Part shown: positions 12,431 through 31,585 of the stretch, in pieces
Position numbering within the stretch: the first letter of the stretch is position 1
Layout: each line of letters begins with the position of its first letter
Assembly: GCA_963170055.1 (NCBI GenBank)
Contig: CAUJGJ010000313.1
Coordinates: 5,759,279-5,823,278 of the forward strand
Direction: 5' to 3'
Source: Halisarca cf. caerulea
Taxonomy: Eukaryota; Porifera; Demospongiae; Chondrillida; Halisarcidae
Length of the DNA: 64,000 nucleotides
Notes under the pieces: generated by a model
Seen by the model: only the letters and a program-made list of their open reading frames with translations
What the model was told of the DNA's origin: nothing
Database searches by the model: none
Made by a program: the position numbers and the translations under genes

Positions 12431-12733
12431 CGTGTTGCCCTTTAAGGTATGTATCCCATTGCCCATTGACCCTTTTGGTCTGGTCTTGTAGGGAGAGTTT
12501 GGAGTCTACCTGGTGTCCGACGGTACTAGCAAGCCCTACAGGTGTAAGATCAGGGCTCCTGGATTCTTCCATTTGAGCTCCATTGACATGATGTCAAAAG
12601 GCCACATGCTTGCAGACGTGGTGGCCATCATTGGTAAGCCTCGACAAGCATAGTAATTGACATTGTTGGTAATGCTGTTGGCTCTTGTCTTGTAGGAACA
12701 CAAGATATTGTATTTGGAGAAGTCGACAGATGA
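8054..12733 (+). CDS. NDUFS2: NADH:ubiquinone oxidoreductase 49 kDa subunit
   Basis: Twelve exons (8054-8160, 8221-8357, 8792-8979, 9059-9179, 9916-10028, 10831-10905, 10999-11076, 11200-11285, 11481-11600, 12122-12347, 12492-12633, 12696-12733) join in phase into 476 aa, close to the vertebrate precursor length. The N-terminus [15 protein letters not shown] is Arg-rich and lacks acidic residues, as expected for a mitochondrial presequence. Core motifs: [74 protein letters not shown] and the C-terminal [19 protein letters not shown]. The protein lines the quinone-binding cavity of complex I on the matrix arm. The junction 9179/9916 needs a GC donor (CAGAG|GCTAGT). Introns carry a 600-bp polypyrimidine tract, two minisatellites and GT repeats. 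It is followed 177 bp later by EIF3F on the same strand. Confidence 0.97.
9237..9845. repeat. 600-bp polypyrimidine (CTCCCCTACCTTCTCT)n tract
   Basis: Almost pure C/T on the plus strand, built of degenerate 15-17-bp CTCCCCTACCTTCTCTC units, filling most of NDUFS2 intron 4. It is the intron whose donor is the non-canonical GC. Long homopurine-homopyrimidine mirror-like tracts can form triplex DNA. Confidence 0.93.
10080..10824. repeat. Minisatellite (CTGCTCCATCCCATC...) split by a MITE
   Basis: Copies of a roughly 27-bp unit containing TCCTGCTCCATCCCATC lie at 10080-10209 and again at 10588-10824. Between them sits a MITE (10212-10585). The right part ends directly at the 3' splice site of NDUFS2 exon 6 (TCCTGTAG|ATG), so the acceptor is itself in repeat sequence. 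Confidence 0.88.
10212..10585. mobile_element. MITE inserted in the NDUFS2 intron 5 minisatellite
   Basis: Ends GTCCTTGACAATATATC and (reverse complement of the right end) GTCCTGGACAGTATTG form imperfect terminal inverted repeats. TA flanks both sides (10210-10211 and 10586-10587), consistent with a TA target-site duplication. There is no coding capacity. The family is not recognised. Confidence 0.65.
11640..12075. repeat. G-rich minisatellite GCTGGTGTGGGGGT/GCTGGTGGGGGAT
   Basis: More than 20 degenerate copies of a 13-15-bp G-rich unit in NDUFS2 intron 9, interrupted at about 11748-11811 by a LINE 3' tail. The sense strand has many runs of three to five G, so both DNA and the nascent transcript could form G-quadruplexes. 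Confidence 0.9.
11748..11811 (+). mobile_element. LINE 3'-tail remnant
   Basis: The block AGCCCATGGCTAAAGG, CCACCCAGCC, TAAATAATGATACC then (CTGACC)n matches the 3' end of the LINE at 34263-36282 (CTCTGGCTAAAGG, CCCCAGG, TAAATAAGAATACC, TGATGCCTGATACC). A 64-bp piece of that kind inside a minisatellite is best explained by an extremely 5'-truncated insertion of a related LINE. Confidence 0.6.
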
Positions 12734-12910
12734 ACACTGTACCTTCTACTCCAGCGTCTGTGCGTGTATGTGTGCTTGTACAGCGGACACTTTGGAACAA
12801 CCAAGATTATAGTTATATACCGCATTAGCACTATAGCCCTGGTTGTATTATGTCGTGTCGGATATGCAGTTGCCCGTTACGTCAAAGATTGGTACCACGT
12901 GTCGAACAAA

Positions 12911-15752
12911 ATGGAGGGTCCGACGGTTCTGATTCATCCCGTAGCACTGTTTGCCGTCATTGACAGCTATGAACGTCGCCCCGAGAACTCAAGGAGGGTG
13001 ATAGGAACGTTGATGGGTAAAAGGGACAAGTTGTCCGTCGAAGTGAAGTCCGCCTTTTGTGTTCCACACAGCGAAAAGGAGGACGAGGTAATGTGCCTAG
13101 AGTTAATGTTAAGTGCCAATTGGCAACCCTTCTCTGGTTCACAGGAGACTGTTCTCGCTATCACAGGTAGCAGTGAATACTGAGTTTGCTAAGGAGATGA
13201 TGGAACTACATCAGAAGGTTGCAAAGGAGTCCATTGTTGGATGGTTGGTAAACTTCAGTGCAAGTGTACCTTTAGGTTGTTAGTCCCGCGGCGCCAGACC
13301 AGTCTGGCGAGACTAGTAGGTTGTGGTGATGACTGCAGATGAGGTAGAACAACCACCTGTCTATAACTACCAAACATTCTCAGTCAAGTGATATATTGTT
13401 GCGTTGTCTTGCATGTTAACGAAACAGTGATCATCTGTCATTGCAGCCACTGTGTTGAATCCAAGGGTGCCCTTACCTGGGGGGAGTAGCCAGACCACAC
13501 CCACTCCATTTTTGTGGGGAATTTCTTCTGCGGTCTAATTGATGAACTTGGACAGAAGAACTTTCTATAGGATATATACCGGACCACTTCCCCCACAAAA
13601 ATTGAGGCGTGTGATCTGGCTACGTGAGACTAGGGGGTATGCAATTCAGTATGAGGTCAATCTGCAGGTACACCAAGATAATATTATTGCTAGGTTTGAA
13701 CAAAGTTCAGAACCTCGCTAGAAGGAACATTAATATTATATTACTATTAATGAAATGTAGAAACTGACATTTCCACTTTGACGTACTGCTGCTTATGAAG
13801 CTGCTGTGATAACGTGTGCTCACAGTTTGATTTGTTATGTACATTCTGGATGCAAGGGTTGCAACACTGTGTGTGTTGACTACCAGTTGATCCTTGTCAT
13901 AGTTTGAGACAAAGACTGTACGCCATGCAGTGTAGCACTGGTCTGTGATGTTTGTATTGCAGCTTGAGTCGGGATCAGGGCTGAGGCTAATATGCCGGCA
14001 TAGTTTCCAGAATAATAGGTTTTTAAACTAAGGAGCATAATTCCGGAATAAACGGATAGCATATGGGAATTATTGTTGAATCGGATCATCCCTTGACCAA
14101 CTCCAGCACTGTGTTGCCCCCATTGAGTTTGAAACACTAGGATTAAGATAGTTCACATGTATTATACTGGTGTCTTGCAACTTCATGATCTCAATCACAA
14201 GTTTTCACAATTTAACTGGAAGTTGTGCTGCAATAGAATATTCAGTGAGAATACATCAGGGAATAATTGGAATAATTAAAAGCATAATGGGATGAAATCT
14301 TGAGCACAATGGAATAGCATATTAGGTAAAACATCTAGCATCACAGCCTCAGCCCTAGTCATGATTGACACAAAAGAACAAAGTCTAGATCTTCTGATGT
14401 GTTTGCAGATTCTGAATTAATGATCGCTCTTCATGTAGATATTTTGATGTTTCACCTGATCTGCAATACAGTCAAACCTCGTTAACACGAAACTTGGGAC
14501 TGTGCTGAGATTTCATCTTAACAGTATTTCATGTAAACAGTACTACATGTTATGCTTGTATCTGCACTTGGACTTTGGACACTTGGAAGATATTTCATGT
14601 TAAGCAGTTTCATGTTAATGAGTTTCGACTGTAGTTTGATTCAGTTTAGCCTGGTTACACTTCCAAATTGACACAAGCAATGTGAGATGTATCACTGCAG
14701 TCTGCACAAGACACCAAGTCACAATGACCCCTAGCTATAGATAGCCGAGTATCTATGTTTCTATACCACCACACTACTACACGAGCGATAAAATCGAATT
14801 TGCCAACAATTTTGGTATAATCATTCGGCTTTATAGAACCTTTTTATCCTTTCTTCGAGCAGTCCTTCGCTCACTGTGGCAAACTTCAAGTCGGCACATC
14901 AGTGGTAATTTAACTAAACACCACTAACTTATTATGTCACATTGCTCGTTGCCGTATTCACTGTGGACAGATTCTGCCACAAAGTTGAGTTTCGCTCACA
15001 AAACAACAGCAAAGAGTAAGACGAGGAGCCACGATCTTCTGTTACGATTGAACACATACTAACGGCCATTAAAATGGTACAATATTCCCATCTCAATCAA
15101 ATTTGTAATCTGGGACAAAATGTCTTAGTGATTTACGTGCCAAAATGCGTGGGCACCCAGATCAGACTCCCCTACCGACTGAATTAGTTAACCTCGCTAA
15201 ACCGCTTGGTAATCATGGTGAACTCTTGTTTGATGTCACATTTGCTACAGGTTTGCCACTGGAGGAGAGATAACAGGACATTCTGTTCTCATACACGACT
15301 TCTACAGTAGATTGGACAAGCATGTTGTTCATGTTACCATAGATACCACCCTCAGGATCGGGAAGATGGAAATTAAGGCTTATATTAAGTGAGTGATATG
15401 CATTGATTTAGATATCACACATAGCACCTCACACCCACACCTCATTACATCACACCTCACCTCACACCTCACACATTGCACCTCACACCTCACACATTGC
15501 ACCTCACACCCACACATCATACATTACACCTCACCTCACACATTGCACCTTCTACCCTCACACATTGCACCTTCTACCTTCACTCAAACCACCCACCCAC
15601 ACCCACACTTAACTCATGCAAACCACCCCTCACACCACAACTGGAAACATGCCAATTTATACATGATACATGCACGTAATATTCAATATAAGTTGCAAAC
15701 GGCAAACCATTAAGTGTTTTGTCATTGTGTGAGTGGACAGATTTCACTTTTA

Positions 15753-15818
<66 letters not shown>

Positions 15819-16410
15819 CTCACTCAAACCACCCAGTCACCCTCTTTATGATGTTTCAGGTCGTGCATAGGTGTGCCTGGTAAGACAGATGGCACAATGT
15901 TTACTCCAGTCCCTTGTGAGGTTACCTACTACAGACCAGAGAGAGTGGCAGGTGAGACCTTTCACTGACTTCTTGCTACGACTTTGTCCAGTCACCTCTT
16001 CTGTACAGTGCAACAAATGCAAGAGACCAAGCTGAATGAAGGAAGACAGACACAAGTGTTCAGTGAACTGACCCACTTACAACTTGCCACCACCAAGGTG
16101 CATCACATCACCAATAAGCTGATCTGCTACATTGAGGATGTGTTGAGTGGCAAATGCCGAGGAGATCCACAGGTTGGTCGCCTGCTTACGGACATGATTT
16201 CTAAAGTACCTGACATACCACCAAGCCAGTTTGAACACCTCCTGAACAACAGCATGCAGGTGTGTGTGTGTGTACGGATGCATTTGCCAGTGCTGGCTTT
16301 CAAGGTTTTTCTTTTCGGTGTTTCAGGATCTTTTGATGGTGCTGTACCTGTCCAATTTGACAAGGATACAACTTTCGATGGGAGAGAAACTGTCTTTATT
16401 AATGTCTTAA
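12911..16410 (+). CDS. EIF3F: Translation initiation factor eIF3 subunit F
   Basis: Six exons (12911-13087, 13167-13243, 15251-15388, 15860-15951, 16009-16259, 16327-16410) join in phase into 272 aa. It has an MPN domain with [36 protein letters not shown] and [16 protein letters not shown], then the F-subunit C-terminal helices ([26 protein letters not shown]). It lacks the metal-binding JAMM residues, as expected for eIF3f. It is part of the 13-subunit eIF3 complex that loads mRNA on the 40S ribosome in the cytoplasm. It lacks the long Ala/Pro-rich N-terminus of the mammalian protein. A CACGTG lies 10 bp before the ATG (12896-12901). Intron 2 (about 2 kb) hosts three MITEs. It ends 161 bp from the convergent fibrillarin stop. 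Confidence 0.95.
13477..13637. mobile_element. Short MITE with about 40-bp inverted repeats
   Basis: The left end GGGGAGTAGCCAGACCACAC and the right end (reverse complement) CTCACGTAGCCAGATCACAC are followed by matching stretches ending ATTTTTGTGGGG on both arms. It lies in EIF3F intron 2. About 160 bp, no coding capacity. Confidence 0.7.
13977..14356 (+). mobile_element. MITE family A copy 1 (TIR AGGGCTGAGGCT)
   Basis: A 380-bp element with AGGGCTGAGGCT at the left and AGCCTCAGCCCT at the right. The left ~130 bp matches, in reverse orientation, the right ~130 bp of the element at 29704-30099 (shared AATATGCCGGCATAGTTT and ATAATTCC-GAATAAAC-GATAG blocks). Two dispersed copies in inverse orientation establish it as a repeat family. 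Non-coding. Confidence 0.8.
14469..14631. mobile_element. pogo/Tigger-like MITE
   Basis: TIRs CAGTCAAACCTCGTTAACAC and (reverse complement of the right end) CAGTCGAAACTCATTAACAT are flanked by TA on both sides. Internal copies of TTTCATGTTAA recur. It resembles the elements at 2378-2619 and 38236-39101. Confidence 0.75.
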
Positions 16411-16571
16411 TTATTATTGTACTATTTATCATGCTCGTAATATAATTATGCAAAACTGTATGTTGTCAATATGCAGCGTTATCAGTTGCAGCTCGTGACC
16501 AAAGGTAGTAAAATCAATACACAAAAAAACTAAAACAAGTAGCTTTGGCTAAGGCAAGCATCATTCATGTG

Positions 16572-18194
16572 TTATTGTGCTTCCTTTGACTTCTTAGGAG
16601 GTCTGTAGACTCCTATGACAACAGCGTGGTCTCTTTCGTATGGTTCTAATGTGATCTGTTCTTGTGGTTTTAGCTTCTCTGACTGGAGCTTCTTTACTTC
16701 ACCAGCAAACACCTTCTCTGGCTCAGCTGTGGAGTCGATGCAGTTGGCCTGACAAGAAACCAATCCTCACACATGGTACAATGTCATGTTTCCACCAGCA
16801 ACTAGAGCACAAACCTTGATCGAAATAACAAAGTGGCCTTGATTTTTTAGAAAGTTGTGCGCATTAATAGCAACAATGCGAGCTTGGTCCGGTTGTGCAA
16901 CATCAGCGAATATCACATCTACCATGCCTGTTGGGAATGTGCTGTTTGTCAACCATCTCAAACACCAACCCACAGACAGAGATCAGATGTACATACCTAC
17001 TAGCATCCTGTACTTGTGAGGGTGACGGGCATCTTCAATGATTGGAATTATATTTGTTCTCTTCTTTGCTACATTGATCAGGTCTCTCCCAGATCGGTGT
17101 GAGAACTCCACCGCATACACCAAGCCTTCCTGGAGGGTGGAACAATGGGGTAACAATTATGTGGCACCCTCTATTCACTGTACAATACACAGGTCTCTAC
17201 TGCACAGGCGACAGGCTGCCTATACTGTTGCACTCAATACACAAACACCCCTAGCAACAACCAATACTAGGGCCTGTGTCAAGTGCTAGCATACTCAGCC
17301 CAGGGTTGATGCACTCACAGGTCCAACAACATCTGAGACATGGGAGACTGTGGTACCCGAGGCTGCTCCAAGATACAACACCTTAGAACCAGGCTTTATG
17401 TGGATCTTGTCCACTCCACCCAAAATGGCCGCAGCCAATTTACTGCGGAATGGATTCCAAACTCTATATTCAATCTTTCCACTTTCTTCTTGCTACAAAG
17501 AAGGACAAGAATTGTCAAGAAGACAGAATTGATACAGAAAATTTAAACAGCCACTAGATATACATGTGAGGTATATACAGCTTTGCTTACTTCAACACTA
17601 ATTCGTTTCTCTCCGTAAACTGACTCTCCGGAAACCATGTTCCGAGTAACTAGGGCATCTTCTTTCCCTCGTGCAATGAACACACCTTGGACAAAGACAA
17701 TATAGCATTAGTACCAGTGTCATAGAAGTCACATCAGATAACATTCTGGTGATACCTTCATGTCGATGACCCTCAATTATAACTTTTTTTCCTCCTCTCA
17801 TTCCACCAGGACCACCGCGACCTCCTCGACCACCTCGACCTCCAAATCCCCCTCGACCACCTCGACCTCCTGCTCCCCCGCGACCACCACGGCCACCAAA
17901 TCCTCCCCGACCACCTCTTGGAGACTTAAATCCCCCACCTCTACCGCGGCCTCCACCTCGATCGCCTCCACGACCTCCTCTGTTGAATCCTGGAAAGAAA
18001 ATAAGGTATCATCCATCAAACTGCAACCAATCTGAGCTCGATCAAGACACACAATACGAATCAATTGTAATAACTACCGCCCTTAGAGCTCCAGGAGGAA
18101 GCTTAAGGGTCTTTCGTAGCAGACCGTACAGGCAAAGGATGTCAGCATACATAGTGACAGCAGGGACTGCACCGCTGGACTTACCTGGTCTCAT
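16572..18194 (-). CDS. FBL: Fibrillarin, rRNA 2'-O-methyltransferase
   Basis: Seven exons (18194-18185, 17989-17756, 17685-17591, 17492-17319, 17129-16997, 16927-16815, 16748-16572) join in phase into 311 aa. Exon 1 encodes only MRP plus one base. Exon 2 encodes a glycine/arginine-rich (RGG) domain of about 70 residues. The methyltransferase core follows: [25 protein letters not shown] block (here [12 protein letters not shown]), [17 protein letters not shown] (AdoMet site), [48 protein letters not shown] and [13 protein letters not shown]. It is the catalytic subunit of nucleolar box C/D snoRNPs, and also methylates histone H2A glutamine in yeast and humans. CACGTG lies at 18216-18221, 22 bp before the ATG. 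It is divergent from DYRK1 (625 bp). Confidence 0.97.
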
Positions 18195-18819
18195 TTTGTG
18201 TTCAAGGACTCGGGACACGTGGAAAAGGGAGGTGGGGTCACTGGTCAGCTGATGATCACGGACTGCTAAATATAGAACTAATGACTTCCGGTGACCGTGC
18301 TGTGGTTTTTCTACGTGTACTGTGGAACAATGGCGGAAGGATTCAAATAGCGCCCGAACGAAGCGTTTTATCCGCACAAGAAAAGAAAAAGTAGTCTGAA
18401 ATTTTATTAATCTGCTTCTAGAAGCTTTCCAAGCAGCATTTTATTGATCATACCGGAATTTGTCGGCCAGTTTCGGGACCAACAGCCAGCGAAAGCTGAG
18501 AAGCTTTCTCGCAAGGGTATAGTTTTTGTGCATCTTACATAAGCTTTGTACCATGTAGGGAAGTAATGTATCGAGCGAATAGTGTGTACTAGTGTTGTAA
18601 AGCTTATTTTCGCTATTTTAAGCTGTTATGTGCGTTATTTTACTTGAATTCAACCTCATGGTAGCGTGCGTACCTACGTATGTGTATTGTTATGGCATGG
18701 CTTGCCTTATGAAATTGGCTTGTTTTAAATCTTGCATCGAGTTAGGCATATTGTGAGTTTCAAACGGATATCTGTTATACATCATGTATTGTGAATGTTG
18801 GTCAACTTAGGTTCTAATT
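18195..18819. promoter_or_regulatory. Divergent FBL/DYRK1 promoter region
   Basis: The region between the two start codons. Near FBL it carries CACGTG (18216-18221). The DYRK1 half is AT-richer with no recognised element. The DYRK1 5' UTR may contain an intron, but I could not define its borders. Confidence 0.4.
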
Positions 18820-22146
<3,327 letters not shown>

Positions 22147-22443
22147 GTGGTCCACAGAGAAAGGGCTTTTGTTTTTTCTGTGGTTTTTATTGTGTCTTGT
22201 GAGGTGTATTTATGCATTATTATTTGCTCTTTTTTGGCTTTGTATAAATCCATGGTCCATGTAATGGGGTTAATTTTGTCATTTCGTATCATGTACAGTT
22301 TTGTTGCTGGAGGTCATGTCATCTATGGTCTGTCTGTGCGTCGATACTCTGTCTCCCTATGGGAGTCAAAACGTTATAGATACGAGAACTGAAATGAATC
22401 CTGGAATTGGGAGTCGAAACATTGTAAACATACTTTGTCTTGA
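22147..22443. other. DYRK1-RABAC1 intergenic region
   Basis: 297 bp between same-strand genes, T-rich at the DYRK1 3' end. A GGGAGTC-AAACGTTATAG / GGGAGTCGAAACATTGTAA direct repeat occurs at 22362-22430. No further feature is seen. Confidence 0.5.
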
Positions 22444-23270
22444 ATGGCTTTGATGAGAATGTCGACTTTCAACGACAACACTCTCTCCGACGGAGACAGC
22501 GAACCTTTCACTGTAATCGGGGAAATGGAAGGGGAAGTGTTGTCCAGTACTTCAGGAGGAGTTTTTGACAAGATAAAGTCGGGGAAAGATTGGATTGAGT
22601 CAAAACGAGCATCCCTAAAACCTTGGAGCCGTTTCTTCGAGTTAAGGAGAGTGTCCTTGCCTAAATCAGCCGGAGAGGCCACTGGCAGAATAGCACAGAA
22701 CTTGTCAACCTTTCAGAGCAATTACGTTTTCATTTGTCTTGGCTTAGTGGCATACTGCGTGTAAGTTGCCTACTTGATGTGTATGTACATGTTATACTCG
22801 TACGTTGCCTACCCACCCCACGTACGCACGCATCGAGGTACGCATACAGCGATTGCACATCAGTCGATTCACAGAGTGCGTCTTCTGCAGGGTGACCAAT
22901 CCGATGTTGATGTTTGCTATAGCGTTGTGTTTCGGTGTGTGGTGGTATGTCTCTATAAAGAACAATGGCCAGACTGTTAAAATACTGAACAGAGAAATAT
23001 CTCCAAAAGAAATCTACATTGCTCTCTTTGTAATAGCTATTCCACTCTTCTATTTCTCTGCTGCTGGTAGTACTGTCTTCTGGCTGATTGGTGAGTACTA
23101 TGTGTGTGTGTGTGTGTGTGTGTGAACAACTGATTCTGACCTGTTCCCCCTTGCTACCCTTAGGAGCTTCTTTAGTGGTTATCCTGACCCACAGCATCCT
23201 CCTGCGTGTGGACAGCACAGGTGATGGGGTGGGGGATATCATGCTGGAGGAAATAACTGTTTCTCCATAA
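22444..23270 (+). CDS. RABAC1: Prenylated Rab acceptor protein 1 (PRA1 family)
   Basis: Three exons (22444-22760, 22891-23090, 23164-23270) join in phase into 207 aa, slightly longer than human PRA1. The conserved PRA1 segment includes ASLKPWSRFFELRR, FQSNYVFICLGLVAYCVVTNP and the REISP motif, with two hydrophobic hairpins (about residues 95-130 and 145-180). It ends acidic (MLEEITVSP). Family members are small Golgi/ER membrane proteins with both ends cytosolic that bind prenylated Rab GTPases and help them leave GDI. The first ATG (22444) is used; a second Met lies five codons later. Confidence 0.9.
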
Positions 23271-23784
23271 GCTGCACCGGAACTCAGGATTATTTTCATC
23301 ATCTATTCTGCAATTTTTAGATTGTCACATGTACTTAAATCCCAACTGTTCTATCATTGTAATTAGCCTCAGCAGTTACTGGTGAACTGTTTGATCAGTT
23401 ACCCACAACATTGCTAAGTTGACGTATGCACATTACCAGTTTGTGTATGTCTTCTCTATTGTGTGGGTGTGTGCCAAACCTCACCCATCTTATAGGGTGC
23501 TCTGTGCACTCCACAGTGCATGTCACTTTCCTCCTTTGAAGTATTCCAAGGCACTTGAAGACTGCACAGCCATATATGGATATGTGCGCACTGGTTACTT
23601 GCATCATAAACACCTACATGAGCTATGCAGAGCTTACCCTTCTCCACGGACTAGGACACTGCTCTGATCTGAGTGACACAGGCCGATCTGTGCACACACA
23701 CGATAGTAAAACAATAATATATAATACATGGGCAATGTACAATACATCAATAGTAAGTATATAGTACACTGTACAGACAAGTCA
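23271..23784. other. RABAC1-RBM7 convergent intergenic region
   Basis: 514 bp between two convergent stop codons, presumably both 3' UTRs. No ORF with family support and no repeat family is recognised. Confidence 0.5.
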
Positions 23785-24764
23785 TCAGTGAAGGCTGTAC
23801 CTCTTCTTGTTACGGAAAGAACTGCTATAGCTGTCCTGGGAATACCTTCTATTGTGAAAGAACTGACTGTTGCCAGACACCTCGTGGTTGTGCTGGTGGT
23901 AGGTATTGTGGGGAGAACGATCGTATACATGTTCGTCATTGAAGCTGGCTGGGTGGAACCTGCCATCAAGCAATCCAGTATTATAAGAAGCTGTTTGTGA
24001 AGGACGATCGTGAGGATCTGCAGGAACATGGGTTCTCCAACCTTGATCAGAACCTTGATGGATATGTCGCTCGTGATAGTGTGATAGATTGCGTCTGGTC
24101 TCATCTCGCAGCCACGGAGGGTGGTCTGTAGCATGGGCACGCGTTTCGTGGAGTCTTGGATTGGTGTGGTGTTGTGTAGCAAGACTGTGATGCCCATCCA
24201 CTGATGGAGAGTGGTCATTAAGGGGTACATAGCCAGGACCTATTGGCTGGTGAGAGAGCACAGGAGTTGACAATGATGGAGGAGTGCTTAAAACAGAAGG
24301 CCTTGGAGAAGTGCCTTCCAGGGATGTCAGTGAGCTATTCGTTCCATTGGAAGAGTGAAGGTTTGGCATGCGAGAATGAACAGACATGGGGCTTTCCTGC
24401 TTGGGAGTTGCTCTGTCTTGCCCGGCCGGTGCCACTCTTAATCTTTTACCGTATAACTTGATACCGTTCATTAGAGAGGAGGCATAGTCAACAGATTCTT
24501 CATGAAGAAACTGCACAAAAGCATATCCCTTTGGATAATCTCCTTTAGAGTCTTTTGAATCCACCTTAATACCTTTCAAAGGGCCTGCCTGCAATTAACA
24601 CAGTAGACCAGTAAATGTAGATTTAATACCAAAAAGTCAAACAAAAGGGAAACTACCTGTAGAAATAGTTCATATACTACCTCTTCTACGTCCTTTAGGG
24701 GGACTTCAGTGGCTAAATTTCCAACATATACGGAGAGAGAGGGATCTACTGACCTAAGAGCCAT
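23785..24764 (-). CDS. RNA-binding protein, RBM7/RBM11-like
   Basis: Two exons (24764-24657, 24588-23785) join in phase into 303 aa. One N-terminal RRM: RNP2 is LSVYVGNLA and RNP1 is KGYAFVQF. It is followed by HEESVDYASSLMNGIKLYGKRLRV, the pattern typical of RBM7 (NGIKLYG). The C-terminal 190 residues are low-complexity, rich in Ser, His, Pro, Tyr and Arg (RNLSHYHERH). RBM7 is the RNA-binding subunit of the nuclear exosome targeting (NEXT) complex, which feeds promoter upstream and enhancer transcripts to the exosome. The family call rests on the RRM; the ZCCHC8-binding part cannot be checked by eye. Exon 2 reads open in another frame too, but only this frame has the RRM. It shares a promoter with dysbindin. 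Confidence 0.8.
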
Positions 24765-24821
24765 TTTATAATACGCGTGTTTATTGTCACGTGGTTCAGT
24801 AGAGCTGGAGGAAAATCGAAA
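24765..24821. promoter_or_regulatory. 57-bp bidirectional RBM7/DTNBP1 promoter with E-box
   Basis: Only 57 bp separate the divergent ATGs. The core TTGTCACGTGGTTC contains CACGTG at 24788-24793, 23 bp from the RBM7 ATG and 28 bp from the DTNBP1 ATG. GTCACGTG is the core of the CLEAR/MITF-TFE site, and CACGTG is also bound by Myc/Max and USF. Transcription must start in this stretch or inside the opposite gene. Binding is inference. Confidence 0.6.
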
Positions 24822-26521
24822 ATGGCAGCGAAAACCACCCTTGGGAAAATGAAGTCTAGTTTCCAAGAGATGCTAGAATTCTCAAGAAGGGAACTGAAGG
24901 GAGGAACAGGAGATATTAAAGGCGAGCTGATTACATTTGCTAAACGAACAACGACCCTGATGAAGGGCCAGTCTCAACCGCCTGCAGAAGCCATCCCTAG
25001 TATTGTTAATCCTGAAGTTGGAGGATTGATCTTGCTGCATTTTCTCATAGTTCACAGCAGGCTTCGCGATGATATTACAAAATCAGCACATAAGGCATCC
25101 GAAGCAGATGTCACTTTGCAGACACTATCCAAGAGAACGTCTTCTTGGTATAGGTTGATTGAAGAATGTGATGTTGAGTTTCGCTGTGTGCCTGACCTCA
25201 TCAAGTCTGTCTTAAAGGCAAAAGCTAAAGTTTCTGATATTCACAATGAATTGAACAGGATACACCAGAGTTTGTATGAGTTGGAGATTTTGAATGCAAA
25301 ATTGGATAACGAGCGCAAGAAGAACAGCGTTCTTCTCCAACTTAAGATGCACAAAATGGACAAAGAGAAAGAGAACAAACAATTAGAGGGAAGGGTTAGT
25401 TCATATTTTCCTGTCTACCCATCCACACATGCTGGTACCACAGCTGTGCACCCATCCACACATGCTGGTACAACAGCTGTGCACCCATCCACACATGCTA
25501 GTACCACAGCTGTGCACCCATCCACACATGCTAGTACCACAGCTGTGTACCCATCCACACATGCTAGTACCAGAGCTGTGCACCCATCCACACATGCTAG
25601 TACCACAGCTGTGCACCCATCCACACATGCTAGTACCACAGCTGTGTACCCATCCACTCATGCTAGTACCACAGCTGTGCACCCATCCACACATGCTAGT
25701 ACCAGAGCTGTGCACCCATCCACACATGCTAGTACCACAGCTGTGCACCCATCCACACATGCTAGTACCACAGCTGTGTATTCATCCACACATGCTAGTA
25801 CCAGAGCTGTGCACCCATCCACACATGCTAGTACCACAGCTGTGTACCCATCCACTCATGCTAGTACCACAGCTGTGTACTCATCCACACATGCTAGTAC
25901 CAGAGCTGTGCACCCATCCACACATGCTAGTACCACAGCTGTGTACCCATCCACACATGCTAGTACCACAGCTGTGCACCCATCCACACATGCTAGTACC
26001 ACAGCTGTGCACCCATCCACACGTGCTAGGAATGTATATGGTATTCCAGCATCTACGTTTGTGCCCCATTAGGTAATTACCCGTCTTTAAGGTGTGCACT
26101 AAAATGTTGTTTTGCTTTATTACTGCTACAGATAGTGGTTAAGGAGAGGGAAATCACAGAGCTGAAAGTGACAATGGAGCAAAGGAACCGTGCCGAACGC
26201 CAGGAGACCTTTCAGGAGATGTTTGCTGAAGATTGTAATGAGTTCATGTCCACAGGAAAACTGGATCGACAAAGCTCTCTCACATCCTCAACAAAATCCC
26301 TTGAGGAAGTTGAATTTGATGATGAAGAAGGAAAGAGGAGCCTTGATGAATTCCTAGAGGATGTACCCCTGTCCCCTGTCCCTGGTGAGAGAGGAGATGA
26401 GAGCGCAGATGAACTGGACAGTGCACAAAGAGGGAGTGAAAGTGGCACATCAGAACAAGATCTTGTGGTATCTAAGGACCGCACTAGTGAACCTGAGGTA
26501 GCTCAAGAAACTATTGAGTAG
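24822..26521 (+). CDS. DTNBP1: Dysbindin, BLOC-1 subunit
   Basis: Two exons (24822-25394, 26132-26521) join in phase 0 into 320 aa. It is mostly helical coiled coil (about residues 90-230). The dysbindin domain is recognised by the conserved order ELKVTMEQRNRAERQETFQE, then FMSTGKLDRQ, a Ser/Thr run and the acidic LDEFLEDV. Dysbindin is a subunit of BLOC-1, which sorts cargo from endosomes to lysosome-related organelles. The single intron is a 33-bp minisatellite (25409-26030) that stays open in the same frame; retention would add about 225 residues of 11-aa repeats before a stop near 26070. It is followed 144 bp later by PPP2R1. Confidence 0.85.
25409..26035. repeat. 33-bp minisatellite filling the DTNBP1 intron
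   Basis: About 19 copies of a 33-bp unit containing CACCCATCCACACATGCTAG and TACCACAGCTGTG. Variants (AGAGCTGTG, TGTACCC, CACTCATGC) recur with a longer period, showing block-wise expansion. On the sense strand the unit encodes an 11-residue HPSTHASTTAV repeat. Confidence 0.95.
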
Positions 26522-26596
26522 TACGTGTGTTGGGAAGAGATTGCTTGTAGAATTACTGTGTCGATTGCCTTATTCCCCCCGCCGTAGTCATGGTGA

Positions 26597-26604
26597 TGAC
26601 GTCA
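26597..26604. promoter_or_regulatory. Consensus CRE (TGACGTCA) before PPP2R1
   Basis: A perfect palindromic CREB/ATF site 62 bp upstream of the PPP2R1 ATG, within the 144-bp gap after DTNBP1. It implies PPP2R1 has its own promoter. Confidence 0.65.
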
Positions 26605-26665
26605 TAGCACGTATTTATTTCTGCGTGGTCGTGGGAGAGAAGGCAAAAGAAGATTCTATTCAAAT

Positions 26666-31585
<4,920 letters not shown>

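Noticed and set aside
17760..18035. Plus-strand Ser/Thr-rich ORF
   Set aside because: It is the antisense of the fibrillarin RGG-coding exon.
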